A DNA stretch of 64,000 bases. Source: CBDCCT01 sp965214995. Its GTDB lineage: Bacteria; Deinococcota; Deinococci; Deinococcales; Trueperaceae. The stretch is from positions 1,550,001 to 1,614,000 of the forward strand of contig CBDCCT010000002.1 of the NCBI GenBank assembly GCA_965214995.1. The letters run 5' to 3'. The notes beneath the pieces are model-generated. The model searched no databases, was not told the origin of the DNA, and was given only the letters and a program-made list of their open reading frames with translations. Positions 34,714-43,683 of the stretch are shown piece after piece (positions within the stretch are counted from its first letter, which is position 1; every line of letters begins with the position of its first letter). The translations under genes were made by a program, and so were the position numbers.

Positions 34714-35802
34714 TCAGCCCGTCCGCAAGGGCACGACCATCGCCAGGTAAGCGGTGTCCTTGAGGCTCGACATCACGCTCGGCGTGGTGGGGCCCGAGAA
34801 AGAGAAGCGCAGATCGCCCTCCACGGGAGAGAGCGCGTCAACCAGATACTTCGCGTTGTAGGCCAGGGCTATCTCGGACTCGCTCCCCTCCTGGGCGACC
34901 TCCAGCGCCTCCTGAGAGCGCCCGTAACCCCCCTCGGCGGTAATCTGTAGGCTTCCGTCCTTGATAAACAGGTCGACGCGGTTGTTGGTCGTTTTATCCG
35001 CCACCACGGCCACCCTCGAGACCGCCCCCTCGAGCGCCTTCGCGTCGAGCGTCACCGTGACGGGGAAAGTGGAGGGAATCACGCGCTCGTAGTCCGGGAA
35101 TGTCCCTTCCATGAGCTTGAGGTTGAGCTTGAAGGAGCCGCTCGAGAGCGAAAGCTGACTGTTCCGGAGTTCCAACGCCGTCTCCTCGCCCGTGAGCACT
35201 TTGGTGAGTTCGTCAACGCTGCGCGCCGGGATGACGAGGTCCGCGTCCAGCCCGCTGCTCGTCTCCAGGTGATAGTAAGCCAGCCGGAAGCCGTCGGTCG
35301 CCACCGCACGTAGGCGGTTGTCTTTGAGCTCGAGCTTGACCCCCCGAAAAATCGCCTGGTATTCGGCAACCGCCGCGGCGTAGCGAACGTGCGACAGCGC
35401 GGTCGAGAGCGTCGCGCCGTCCAGTTGGCCGCTGTAGGATTGTGGGAACGCCAGCTCGGGCGCGCCTTCGCCGTTCGCAAGCTGAAGTTTGGTCGTGTAG
35501 GAGCCCGAGCGAATCTCAACCTCGTTCTCGCTAAAGTCAAGCTCGACGAGTTCGCCGGGCAAGGCGCGCACGACCTGCCCGAACACCTGCGCGGGCAGCG
35601 CAACGTGCCCCGCGCCTTCAACGTCGGCCGCGAGGCTCGCCTGGATATCTAGCTCCATGTTGCTGCCGCTAAAGACGAGTTTGTCTTCCAAAAGCTCGAG
35701 TTGCAACAAACTCAGACCGGGGTTACTGCTTCTGTTGGGGATGATGCGCTCCACCTGGGCCAAAGCATCGGCCAATTGTTTCTTTGGAACGTGAACTCTC
35801 AT
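34714..35802 (-). CDS. dnaN: DNA polymerase III sliding clamp (beta subunit)
   Basis: A 362-aa protein that forms the ring-shaped processivity clamp. MRVHVPKKQLADALAQVERI and the C-terminal PTTPSVMSSLKDTAYLAMVVPLRTG, which carries the peptide-binding pocket, are typical. AAGGAGG lies just before ATG 35802. It is separated from dnaA by the oriC region, and its reading direction continues away from the origin. Confidence 0.97.
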   Translation of the reverse strand: MRVHVPKKQLADALAQVERIIPNRSSNPGLSLLQLELLEDKLVFSGSNMELDIQASLAADVEGAGHVALPAQVFGQVVRALPGELVELDFSENEVEIRSGSYTTKLQLANGEGAPELAFPQSYSGQLDGATLSTALSHVRYAAAVAEYQAIFRGVKLELKDNRLRAVATDGFRLAYYHLETSSGLDADLVIPARSVDELTKVLTGEETALELRNSQLSLSSGSFKLNLKLMEGTFPDYERVIPSTFPVTVTLDAKALEGAVSRVAVVADKTTNNRVDLFIKDGSLQITAEGGYGRSQEALEVAQEGSESEIALAYNAKYLVDALSPVEGDLRFSFSGPTTPSVMSSLKDTAYLAMVVPLRTG

Positions 35803-36209
35803 AAAACCTCCTTAGACGGTGGACGGAAACGTAACCAATTTTTAGAAAGAACCCTCTCTATAGTAGGGCCTGTGGAAACTGTGGAAAACCGCACTTTACC
35901 TCCTCCAGGAGCCCAAAGTGCCTGTGGATAATTTTGTGGATAACTCGCCCTTGCCTGTGGATAAACCCCTGAGTTATCCACAGCTATCCACAGGGGGTGT
36001 GAAAGGCGAAGTTATCCACAGGTTGTCCACACCCTTATCCACAGCTTATCCACAGACTTATCCACAGGGCAAAGAGGTATTTTTGATAGTTTTATGAGAG
36101 AATGTGAGAGAAATAGCTTCTTTTGACTCGGATTTTGGGTTATATTAGTGAGTTTTACTTCTCGCACCCTTTGAGCTATTTTTTCTGATTGTCTAGGCTC
36201 CAATTTCAT
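35803..36209. other. oriC: Chromosomal replication origin (oriC)
   Basis: The dnaA-dnaN gap holds about ten DnaA boxes between 35923 and 36066. TGTGGATAA occurs at 35923, 35935 and 35956; TTATCCACA at 35974, 36012, 36035, 36046 and 36058; one-mismatch boxes lie at 35984 and 36023. The first three point opposite to the rest. Next to them, 36070-36190 is AT-rich (runs such as TATTTTTGATAGTTTTATGAG and TTATATTAGTGAG), a good duplex-unwinding element. Arrangement and gene context make this the origin with high certainty. Confidence 0.93.
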
Positions 36210-37574
36210 CTAAAGCAAACCTTCCCTTATGCCCCGAATTTTTTCGTAAAGTTTATCGTCCTCCTTGAGTTGGTCCGTCACCTTTTGCACCGCGTACATC
36301 ACCGTCGAGTGGTCGCGCCCGGAGAAAAACTGGCCGATCTCCGGGTACGAGTGCGGGGTGAGCTCGCGGATAAGGTACATAGCGACCTGCCGCGGCACCA
36401 CCAGCTCGTGACGCCTGCCCTTAGAGCGAAGGTCGTCCGACTCGACCTCGTAGTGGCGCGCGGCGGCGCGCAGGATGTCTTCCATCGTGAGGTTGAGCTC
36501 GCCGGGCGTAAACACGTCCGATAGGGCCCTCGAGGCGGTCTGGCGGGTGAGCTCTTCTTGGTTCATGCTCGCGTAGACGATAACGCGTACCAGCGCGCCC
36601 TCGAGCTCGCGGATGTTGGAGGTAACCTGCCGCGCGATGAAGTCGGTGACTTCCCCGGGCACCTTGACGCCCCGATACTCCGCGTTCATCTTCAAAATAG
36701 CGATGCGCGTCTCCAGCTCAGGCGGGTTGATGTCGGTGATGAGCCCCCACTCGAAGCGGCTGCGAATCCGGTTGTCGAGCGTAGGGATGTCCTTGGGCGG
36801 TCGGTCGGACGAGAGGATAATCTGCTTGCCCGACTCGTAAAGCGCGTTGAAGGTATGGAAAAACTCCTCCTGGGTGCGCTCCTTGCCCGCGATGAACTGC
36901 ACGTCGTCGATGAGGAGCAAGTCGATGCTGCGGTAACGGTCCCGAAAGGCGGTCATCTTGTCCTCGCGGATGGCGTTGATAAGCCCGTTGGCGAACGTTT
37001 CGGTCGTGACATATTCTATATGAAGATTTTCGAACCTCTCCCCTACCGCGTGACCCACCGCGTGCATGATGTGCGTTTTGCCGAGCCCGGCTTCCCCGTA
37101 GATAAAGAGCGGGTTGTAAGCCCGGCCCGGTGCCTCGGCGACTGCAAGCGCCGCCGCGTGGGCCAGATTGTTGTTGGGGCCGACAACAAAATTTGAAAAG
37201 ATATATTTGGGATTGAGCTTTGGGCGGCTCCCTCCGACCGTGCCCCCGGGCGGACCCCCTTGCGGCGTGGGCACGCTGTTAGGGGGGACGTTGCTAAACA
37301 TGTCCTGCTGTTCGGTCGTCTGAAAAGGCACCACCTGAAACCCCACCCGCGGCGAGGCGGCACCCAAATCCTTGAGCGCCTGCTCGATGACGCCGCCGTA
37401 GTGGCTTTTGAGCCAGTCTCTGGCAAAAGAGTGGGGCACGCCAATCATAAAGGTGCCGTCGCTAATCCCCAGGGGTCTTACTTGTTTGAACCAGGTGCGA
37501 AACTCCACCTCGGGGATTTTGTCCCGCACAAACTCGAGAATGTCTTCCCAGATACGCCCCTCGGGCCCTAGCAT
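36210..37574 (-). CDS. dnaA: Chromosomal replication initiator DnaA
   Basis: A 454-aa AAA+ initiator. Domain I is residues 1-90, Walker A is GEAGLGKTH, Walker B LLLIDDVQF, and domain IV has the DnaA-box recognition motif GRDHSTVMYAVQKV. ATG 37574 (MLGPEGRIWEDILEFV) is chosen because it matches the usual domain I start and length; the frame stays open about 60 codons upstream without family-like sequence. The Shine-Dalgarno is weak. The gene ends at the AT-rich side of oriC. Confidence 0.96.
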   Translation of the reverse strand: MLGPEGRIWEDILEFVRDKIPEVEFRTWFKQVRPLGISDGTFMIGVPHSFARDWLKSHYGGVIEQALKDLGAASPRVGFQVVPFQTTEQQDMFSNVPPNSVPTPQGGPPGGTVGGSRPKLNPKYIFSNFVVGPNNNLAHAAALAVAEAPGRAYNPLFIYGEAGLGKTHIMHAVGHAVGERFENLHIEYVTTETFANGLINAIREDKMTAFRDRYRSIDLLLIDDVQFIAGKERTQEEFFHTFNALYESGKQIILSSDRPPKDIPTLDNRIRSRFEWGLITDINPPELETRIAILKMNAEYRGVKVPGEVTDFIARQVTSNIRELEGALVRVIVYASMNQEELTRQTASRALSDVFTPGELNLTMEDILRAAARHYEVESDDLRSKGRRHELVVPRQVAMYLIRELTPHSYPEIGQFFSGRDHSTVMYAVQKVTDQLKEDDKLYEKIRGIREGLL

Positions 37575-37954
37575 GATGAGTTTCCGCTTCGCCTTTTCAC
37601 ACGTCAGTTTAACAGATTGCCGCCCCTGACTAGCAGGAGCTTGCGCTGAGGCTTCATGGGCTGTGCGAAAGGGTTTTGTACGCGAAAAACTCTGTGGGCG
37701 TGTTTTTATGGTGTGGATGATTTGGGAAAGCTCGAAAGTACGAAACAAGCTCGGCGGACCCATTTCGTTAGAGGCAGGGGAACAACTTTTCGCGGTGTGA
37801 CTGAAAGACCTACAGAGATTGTGGGCACTACCCTGTATAATTTACTGTGTATTAGCCGCGCTACTCGAGCGAATCGGGTCGTGCATAAATGACGCTTTGA
37901 ACGATCATGTAGTTATCTGATACTTATTTATCGGTGGAACGGGAGTAGCTTAAA
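37575..37954. promoter_or_regulatory. Divergent intergenic region dnaA/mnmG with promoters
   Basis: 380 bases between divergent genes. TTGAAC (37897-37902), 18-bp spacer and TACTTA (37921-37926) form a likely mnmG promoter, followed by GGGAG before ATG 37955. A TATAAT lies at 37836-37841. No DnaA-box cluster is seen here, so the origin is on the other side of dnaA. Confidence 0.5.
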
Positions 37955-39802
37955 ATGAAGTATGGTGCCAGTACATACGACGTTGTCGTAGTGGGTGGAG
38001 GGCACGCGGGCATCGAAGCCGCGCACGCGGCGGCTAGGTTGGGGGCCGCCGTCGCCCTTGTTTTACCCAATCCGGACAAAATTGGCTTGATGCCCTGCAA
38101 TCCGGCCATCGGCGGTCCCGGCAAGTCGCAACTCGTCTTTGAGTTGCACGCGCTGGGCGGCGTGATGGGCCGACTGGCGGACGAAACCGCCATTCACGCG
38201 CGCACGCTCAACGCGAGCAAAGGCCCTGCGGTGCAATCCTTACGCGTGCAGAACGAGCGAGACGGGTACGCGGCGGCGGCTCGAGCCCTCATCGAGCAAA
38301 CCGCGGGTGTGGACATCGTTCGGGCGGAGGTGGCGACCACCGGAGTTTCATGTGACGGCACCCACAACCGCGTTTCGGGCGTGAGCCTCACCGACGGTCG
38401 CACTTTGAGCGCGCCCAGCGTCGTTCTTTGTACGGGCACCTTTTTGGCGGGCGTCGTCTGGTATGGCAAGCAGAAGCGTCCTGCGGGGCGGCAGGGTGAA
38501 GCTCCCGCGCGGCACCTCTCGCACAGTTTGAGGGCGACGGGGCATACGCTGCTGCGTTTTAAAACGGGCACGCCGCCCCGCATCCGCGCCGACTCCGTCG
38601 ATTTTACGGTGCTGGACGTGGTGCCGTCCGACCATCCCGCGCGCTCCTTTACGGGTCGGCCGGGACCCAACATCAGCGCCTGCCCAACCTGGCTTACACA
38701 TACGACCCCCGCAACACACGAACTCATCGGGCGAAATCTCGAGCACTCCGCCATGTACGGGGGCGAAATCGAGGGTCAGGGGCCGCGCTACTGTCCTTCT
38801 ATCGAGGACAAGGTGGTTCGCTTCGCGGACAAAGACCGTCACCTTCTTTTCGTCGAACCCGACGGCACCGAAACGAGCGAGGTATATCTGCAAGGTTTCT
38901 CGAGTTCCATGCCGCCTCACCTCCAGGACGACATGATTCGCACCCTGCCCGGTTTCGAGCGGGCGGTGGTGCAGCGCTACGCTTATGCGGTGGAGTACGA
39001 CGCGCTGGACCCTACGCAGTTGGACACGACGCTTATGTCAAAAAAGCTCACGGGCCTCTTTAGCGCGGGCCAAATTAACGGCACCTCCGGTTACGAGGAG
39101 GCGGCCGCACAGGGTTTCATCGCGGGCGTCAACGCGGCGAGGCACGCGAATGGGGAGACGCGCGTCACGTTGCGGCGCGACGAAGGTTATATCGGCGTGC
39201 TGCTCGACGACCTCGTGAGGTGGGGCATTGACGAGCCCTACCGTATGTTGACCTCACGCAACGAGTACCGTCTCCTCCATCGCCAGGACAACGCGAATGA
39301 ACGCCTGCTGCCCGTGGGTCATGCGTGGGGCTTGGTCGGGGCGGACGCGCTGCGGGACCTACGAGCTTCCGAAGCGCGTGTGGCGGGTGAGGTGGCGCGC
39401 CTCGAGTCGACGCGTCTAGAGGGTGCTCTTGCCAGCAAGGTGCTGTGCCGCCCGGGCATGAGCTACGAGGACGTGGCGGCGCGTGTAGGTTTGGGGAACG
39501 CGGCTTTAAGCGCGGACGAGAAGCGTAAAGTCGAGATTCTGATCAAATATGCCGCCTACATTGAGCGCAGCCGCAAGGAACTCGAGGCGCGCAACGGGTA
39601 TGAAACGGTAAGCCTCGACGGGTGCGACTTCGCGGGTGTTGGGAGCTTGTCCAGAGAAGGTTTCGAAGCCCTGACGCGGCATAAACCCAAAACTTTGGGA
39701 GCCGCGCAGCGCCTGCGAGGAGTGCGCGACAGTGATGTGACGGCGCTTTTGATTCATACTAAGACGAAAAATGTTTCACGTGAAACAGCGCGTGCGGGAT
39801 AA
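37955..39802 (+). CDS. mnmG: tRNA uridine 5-carboxymethylaminomethyl modification enzyme MnmG
   Basis: A 615-aa FAD enzyme that with MnmE modifies the wobble uridine of several tRNAs. FAD motif VVVGGGHAGIEAAHAAARLG; LMPCNPAIGGPGKSQLVFEL, the Cys-containing FCPS-like RYCPSIEDK and GQINGTSGYEEAAAQG are hallmarks. The last codons (NVSRETARAG) are written through the first parS palindrome and overlap rsmG by 32 bases. Confidence 0.96.
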   Translation: MKYGASTYDVVVVGGGHAGIEAAHAAARLGAAVALVLPNPDKIGLMPCNPAIGGPGKSQLVFELHALGGVMGRLADETAIHARTLNASKGPAVQSLRVQNERDGYAAAARALIEQTAGVDIVRAEVATTGVSCDGTHNRVSGVSLTDGRTLSAPSVVLCTGTFLAGVVWYGKQKRPAGRQGEAPARHLSHSLRATGHTLLRFKTGTPPRIRADSVDFTVLDVVPSDHPARSFTGRPGPNISACPTWLTHTTPATHELIGRNLEHSAMYGGEIEGQGPRYCPSIEDKVVRFADKDRHLLFVEPDGTETSEVYLQGFSSSMPPHLQDDMIRTLPGFERAVVQRYAYAVEYDALDPTQLDTTLMSKKLTGLFSAGQINGTSGYEEAAAQGFIAGVNAARHANGETRVTLRRDEGYIGVLLDDLVRWGIDEPYRMLTSRNEYRLLHRQDNANERLLPVGHAWGLVGADALRDLRASEARVAGEVARLESTRLEGALASKVLCRPGMSYEDVAARVGLGNAALSADEKRKVEILIKYAAYIERSRKELEARNGYETVSLDGCDFAGVGSLSREGFEALTRHKPKTLGAAQRLRGVRDSDVTALLIHTKTKNVSRETARAG

Positions 39803-40385
39803 ACTCGAGCGCTACAAGACGCTGGTTCATACCTACGCCCCTGCGCTCGACCTGATGTCGAGCGCGGGTCTGGCGGGGCTGGAAGGAAAAATAGCAGAAA
39901 CCACCCTCTACGCTGAGGCGTTGCTTCGCGCCGACTTTGCAGCGGACTCGCTGCTCGACGTGGGTTCGGGTGTCGGGCTGCCCGTGATTCCGCTGGCCGT
40001 GAGGCTGCCGCGTGCAACCTTCTACGCGGTAGAACGCCGCAAGCGCCGCGCCACGTTTCTTCGCCTTGCCGCGGCTCAGCTCGAGCTTTCTAACCTCCAC
40101 GTCGTAGAAGCCGACGTGAAGGAAGTTCAGCTCAGCCCGCTTTCTTTTTTCACCGCGCAGGCGGTCGGAAGTTTTTTGGAGGTTTACCGTCTTACGTGTC
40201 ATCTTCATGGTGATCAGGTAACTTTTGTCTCGAGACGAGGCCCCGACTGGAGAAACGAAATTGCCCCTTTAGAACGTGAGTTCGGCACACCCATAAAGAC
40301 AGTCTGCGATGACGCGCTCGCCTCTCATGGTAGGCTGGTGGCGCTGGAACTGCCTGGAGGACGCGGATGCCGACCATTGGGGTGA
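39771..40385 (+). CDS. rsmG: 16S rRNA 7-methylguanosine methyltransferase RsmG
   Basis: A 204-aa SAM-dependent enzyme methylating N7 of G527 (E. coli numbering) in 16S rRNA. The SAM motif is LLDVGSGVGLPVIPLAV. The start ATG is part of a parS site, so the protein begins MFHVKQ, a form seen in other genomes where parS lies at this gene. It overlaps mnmG at the front and parA by 19 bases at the end, so all four genes mnmG-rsmG-parA-parB are probably one transcript. Confidence 0.93.
   Translation: MFHVKQRVRDKLERYKTLVHTYAPALDLMSSAGLAGLEGKIAETTLYAEALLRADFAADSLLDVGSGVGLPVIPLAVRLPRATFYAVERRKRRATFLRLAAAQLELSNLHVVEADVKEVQLSPLSFFTAQAVGSFLEVYRLTCHLHGDQVTFVSRRGPDWRNEIAPLEREFGTPIKTVCDDALASHGRLVALELPGGRGCRPLG
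39772..39787. promoter_or_regulatory. parS: parS centromere site 1
   Basis: TGTTTCACGTGAAACA, the perfect consensus palindrome bound by ParB, lying inside the overlapping 3' end of mnmG and 5' end of rsmG. Confidence 0.97.
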
Positions 40386-41125
40386 TCAATCAGAAGGGTG
40401 GCGTGGGCAAAACCACGAGCGCCATCAACTTGGCGGCAGCCTTGGCCGAACGCCGCCGCATCCTCCTCGTTGATTTGGACCCGCAGGCCAACGCGAGCAG
40501 CGGCTTGAGCGTGCGCGCCCCCGAAACGACGGTTTATGACGTGCTCATCGGCGAAGCGTCCGCCAGGGCGACCATCTGCCGCACCACGAGCGACAATCTA
40601 GATCTCTTGCCCGCCTCGCCCGAGTTGGCGAGTGCCGCTTTAGAGCTCGACGCCACGAGCGACAACATGAAGCTCCTCTCAAAGGCGCTTTTGGGCGCGC
40701 GTCCCAACTATGACTTCATCCTCATCGACGCGCCTCCTTCGATTGGCGCGCTCACGCTCAACGCGCTCGCCGCCGCGGACATGCTTATTATCCCGCTCCA
40801 GACGGAGTATTACGCGCTCGAGGGCATCGCGGGGATGATGGACACGGTCGAGAGAATCCGGGGCGCGGTCAACCCTGGCCTGAGTGTTTTGGGTATTCTA
40901 CTCACTATGTTCGACGCTCGCACCCGTTTATCGCAAGAAGTCGAGGAAAACGTGCGAAATCATTTTGCTGACCTCGTCTTTCAGACCGTCATCCCGCGTA
41001 ACGTTCGTTTGGCGGAGGCACCCTCGTTCGGCCAGCCCATCTTCCAATATGCCCCCGCCTCATCGGGCGCTGAGGCTTACCGACGACTTGGAGACGAGGT
41101 GCTAGACCGTGTCAGCAAAGCGTAG
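40367..41125 (+). CDS. parA: Chromosome partitioning ATPase ParA (Soj)
   Basis: A 252-aa deviant-Walker ATPase that segregates origins with ParB-parS. The deviant Walker A is NQKGGVGKTT with the signature Lys, then LLVDLDPQANASSGL and IDAPPSIGALTLNAL. Overlaps rsmG at the start and parB at the end. Confidence 0.96.
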   Translation: MPTIGVINQKGGVGKTTSAINLAAALAERRRILLVDLDPQANASSGLSVRAPETTVYDVLIGEASARATICRTTSDNLDLLPASPELASAALELDATSDNMKLLSKALLGARPNYDFILIDAPPSIGALTLNALAAADMLIIPLQTEYYALEGIAGMMDTVERIRGAVNPGLSVLGILLTMFDARTRLSQEVEENVRNHFADLVFQTVIPRNVRLAEAPSFGQPIFQYAPASSGAEAYRRLGDEVLDRVSKA

Positions 41126-41930
41126 GGGTCTGGGACGAGGTTTGGACGCGCTTTTGCCCAAGGTGGAGGGCGGGGTTCAGTTGGTGGAACTGGGGCGCCT
41201 ACGCGTTTCCGCCTACCAGCCGAGAAAACGCATCGACCCCGCCGCCATCGCCGAACTGGCGGGGTCGATAAGGGAAAAAGGTGTGTTGCAGCCCCTCCTG
41301 GTGCGCCCTAAAGAAGATGGTTATGAGATCGTGGCGGGTGAACGTCGCTTCCGGGCATCCCAAGAGGCGGGGCTCACGACGGTTCCGGTCATCGTCAAAA
41401 GCTTGAGCGACCGCGAAACGCTCGAAATCGCCATCATCGAAAACCTGCAGCGCGAGAACTTGAGCGCGGTGGAGGAGGCGCGCGCGTTCAAGCAACTTAT
41501 GGAATTTGGGCTTAGCCAGGAGGATGTGGCGACGGCTGTGGGCAAAAGCCGGAGCGCGGTGGCGAACACCCTGCGGCTCCTTAAGTTACCCGAGGCCGCG
41601 CTCGAGGCTTTGGAGGACGAACGCATTAGTGCGGGTCATGCTCGGGCCATCCTGGCGCAGCCGACGGAGGACCAGGCGTGGGCGCTCGAGCAGATTCTGG
41701 TATCCGGGTTGACGGTCAGAGAGGCGGAAAAGTTAAAACGCAGAGAGAGGCGCGAGAAGAAGCTTGCTGGAAAAACAGACGGACGTTATGTCCAACTCGA
41801 GACCGACCTGGCGAGACAGTTGGGTACCAAAGTCAAAGTCGCGGGTGGGAGCAAGGGACGCATTGAGCTTCATTTTTATTCGGAGGAGGAGCTTGAGCGG
41901 CTCCTCGAGCACCTGGGTTACAGAAGCTAG
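41109..41930 (+). CDS. parB: Chromosome partitioning protein ParB (Spo0J)
   Basis: A 273-aa CTP-dependent clamp that loads at parS. RGLGRGLDALLP, the N-terminal YQPRKRIDP, the CTP-binding GERRFRAS and the HTH LSQEDVATAVGKSRSAVANT are all present. GTG 41109 lies in the end of parA (17-base overlap). The second parS is 15 bp after its stop. Confidence 0.96.
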   Translation: MSAKRRGLGRGLDALLPKVEGGVQLVELGRLRVSAYQPRKRIDPAAIAELAGSIREKGVLQPLLVRPKEDGYEIVAGERRFRASQEAGLTTVPVIVKSLSDRETLEIAIIENLQRENLSAVEEARAFKQLMEFGLSQEDVATAVGKSRSAVANTLRLLKLPEAALEALEDERISAGHARAILAQPTEDQAWALEQILVSGLTVREAEKLKRRERREKKLAGKTDGRYVQLETDLARQLGTKVKVAGGSKGRIELHFYSEEELERLLEHLGYRS

Positions 41931-41944
41931 AGTATGTTCCCCCG

Positions 41945-41960
41945 TGTTTCACGTGAAACA
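41945..41960. promoter_or_regulatory. parS: parS centromere site 2
   Basis: A second perfect TGTTTCACGTGAAACA between parB and mdh. Together with the site at 39772 it brackets rsmG-parA-parB, about 4-6 kb from oriC. Confidence 0.97.
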
Positions 41961-42016
41961 TTACCGCTTATCAATTATAGCCATCCACCCGTTCTAAAAA
42001 AGCAAAGGAGTTTTCT

Positions 42017-42994
42017 ATGAATTCACCCTTAAGAGTCGCGGTCACAGGCGCAGCCGGACAAATCGGCTATTCCCTACTTTTCCGCATCGCCTCGGGCGAC
42101 ATGCTTGGCAAAAATCAGCCCGTCGTCCTACAACTTCTGGAAATTACCCCTGCACTAAAGGCGTTGGAGGGGGTAGTTATGGAACTTAGAGACTGCGCCT
42201 TTCCGCTTCTGCACGACATCATCACCTCGGATGACGCCAACGTCGCGTTCAAAGATGCCGACTACGCCCTGCTGGTGGGCTCGAGACCGCGGGGTCCGGG
42301 GATGGAACGCAAGGATCTGCTCGAGGCCAACGGTGCCATCTTTACGGGGCAGGGGAGGGCGCTTAATGACCATGCAAGCCGGGATGTGAGGGTTTTGGTT
42401 GTTGGCAACCCGGCCAACACGAACGCGCTCATCGCCATGAGGAACGCACCCGACCTTCGGCCCGAGCAGTTTACGGCCATGACCCGACTGGACCACAACC
42501 GCGCGTTGAGTCAACTCGCACAAAAGACGGATGCGCAGGTGGACACGCTCAAAAAGATGATTATCTGGGGCAACCACTCGAGCACCCAGGTCCCCGACCT
42601 GAGCCACGCCACTGTTGATGGACGACCCGCCACCGAGCTAGTGGATGAGAAGTGGGTAGAGGAGGACTTTATTCCCACCGTTCAAAAGCGCGGGGCCGCC
42701 ATTATCGAGGCGCGCGGGGCCTCGAGCGCTGCGTCGGCTGCGTCCGCTGCGGTCGACCATATGAGAGATTGGATGAGGGGCACGCCCGAAGACGATTGGA
42801 CCAGCATGGCCGTTCCCAGTGACGGTTCTTACGGTGTGGCCGAGGGCATTCTTTATTCGTTCCCCGTCACGGTCAAAGACGGCAACATTAAGATCATTCA
42901 AGGGCTCGGCAGAAACGACTTTATCGAGAAGCGCATGAAGCTCACCGAAAAGGAGTTGCTGGAGGAGAGAAGCGCGGTTGAGCAGCTTCTTTGA
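42017..42994 (+). CDS. mdh: Malate dehydrogenase (NAD)
   Basis: A 325-aa citric-acid-cycle enzyme oxidising malate to oxaloacetate. NAD motif VAVTGAAGQIGYSLLF; substrate Arg residues in GSRPRGPGMERKDLL and MTRLDHNRA; catalytic His in IWGNHSSTQVPD. This N-terminus groups it with the Thermus-type/eukaryotic cytosolic MDH clade. AAAGGAG precedes ATG 42017. Confidence 0.97.
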   Translation: MNSPLRVAVTGAAGQIGYSLLFRIASGDMLGKNQPVVLQLLEITPALKALEGVVMELRDCAFPLLHDIITSDDANVAFKDADYALLVGSRPRGPGMERKDLLEANGAIFTGQGRALNDHASRDVRVLVVGNPANTNALIAMRNAPDLRPEQFTAMTRLDHNRALSQLAQKTDAQVDTLKKMIIWGNHSSTQVPDLSHATVDGRPATELVDEKWVEEDFIPTVQKRGAAIIEARGASSAASAASAAVDHMRDWMRGTPEDDWTSMAVPSDGSYGVAEGILYSFPVTVKDGNIKIIQGLGRNDFIEKRMKLTEKELLEERSAVEQLL

Positions 42995-43071
42995 ACCTTC
43001 TGGGCGAGCAGGGGCGCGCGGGTAGAGGTCCGTGCGCCTTTGTTGCGGCAGCCGTACCCCGGCGGCTAAGT

Positions 43072-43104
43072 TCGGAGTCGTTCCGACGAACCCAAGTTTA
43101 TGCT
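43072..43104 (+). promoter_or_regulatory. Promoter and inverted repeat of the Fur-family gene
   Basis: TCGGA-GTCGT-TCCGA (43072-43086) is a perfect 5-bp inverted repeat placed at the -35 position of a TATGCT -10 box (43099-43104). A 43-nt leader follows. The location fits an autoregulatory operator. Confidence 0.4.
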
Positions 43105-43153
43105 AAGCTAACCCCGTCGCTGTGCGGCGACAGAGAGGCGGCACCAGGCGGGC

Positions 43154-43594
43154 ATGAGCGAATCCGAAACGCACGCTTTACGCGACCTTCTTAAAGCTCA
43201 CGGTTTGCGGTACAGCAGGCCTCGAGAAGCCATCTTGAGTTTCTTTAGAGAACGACAGACGCACGTGAGCGCAGAGGGTCTTTACACCGTATTGAAGCAG
43301 CGTGGCGAAAATTTAAGCCTGTCGACGGTGTACCTCAACCTCAACGTTCTCGCGGGCGCGGGGCTCGTGCGCGAATTTGGCGGCGTCAGCGGAGGCGCGC
43401 TTTATGACAGTAATATCGAACCACATCACCACCTTCTTTGTAAGAAGTGTGGCGCGGTTCTCGACCTGCCCGTTCCCCATGTTGGCGGCGTTTCCCCCTC
43501 GAGGTTTCTCAAGGAACACGCCGAGGAAGCGTCGGGCTGGCAGGTGGAAGAGCCGACGCTCGAGCTAAAGGGTGTCTGCCCCGACTGTAGATGA
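43154..43594 (+). CDS. Fur-family metal/peroxide-responsive regulator
   Basis: A 146-aa winged-helix protein of the Fur/PerR/Zur family. DNA-binding part: RYSRPREAILSFFRERQTHV and LSLSTVYLNLNVLAGAGLV. Metal sites: HHHLLCKKC and a C-terminal CPDC, giving the two CxxC pairs of the structural zinc. Whether it senses iron, zinc, manganese or peroxide cannot be decided from sequence alone. Confidence 0.9.
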   Translation: MSESETHALRDLLKAHGLRYSRPREAILSFFRERQTHVSAEGLYTVLKQRGENLSLSTVYLNLNVLAGAGLVREFGGVSGGALYDSNIEPHHHLLCKKCGAVLDLPVPHVGGVSPSRFLKEHAEEASGWQVEEPTLELKGVCPDCR

Positions 43595-43683
43595 GGTTTT
43601 GCAAGTATGGAGCTCGAGCCCGCGGTTGCGCGAAGCTCATCCGCGAACAACGCGTTTGTCTGCGTTTGGCAGCACTTCCAAAC

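Noticed and set aside
37575..37763. Longer DnaA starting about 60 codons upstream
   Set aside because: The extra residues do not look like domain I and would give an unusual length.
37575..37954. Replication origin between dnaA and mnmG
   Set aside because: No cluster of DnaA boxes here; the cluster is between dnaA and dnaN.
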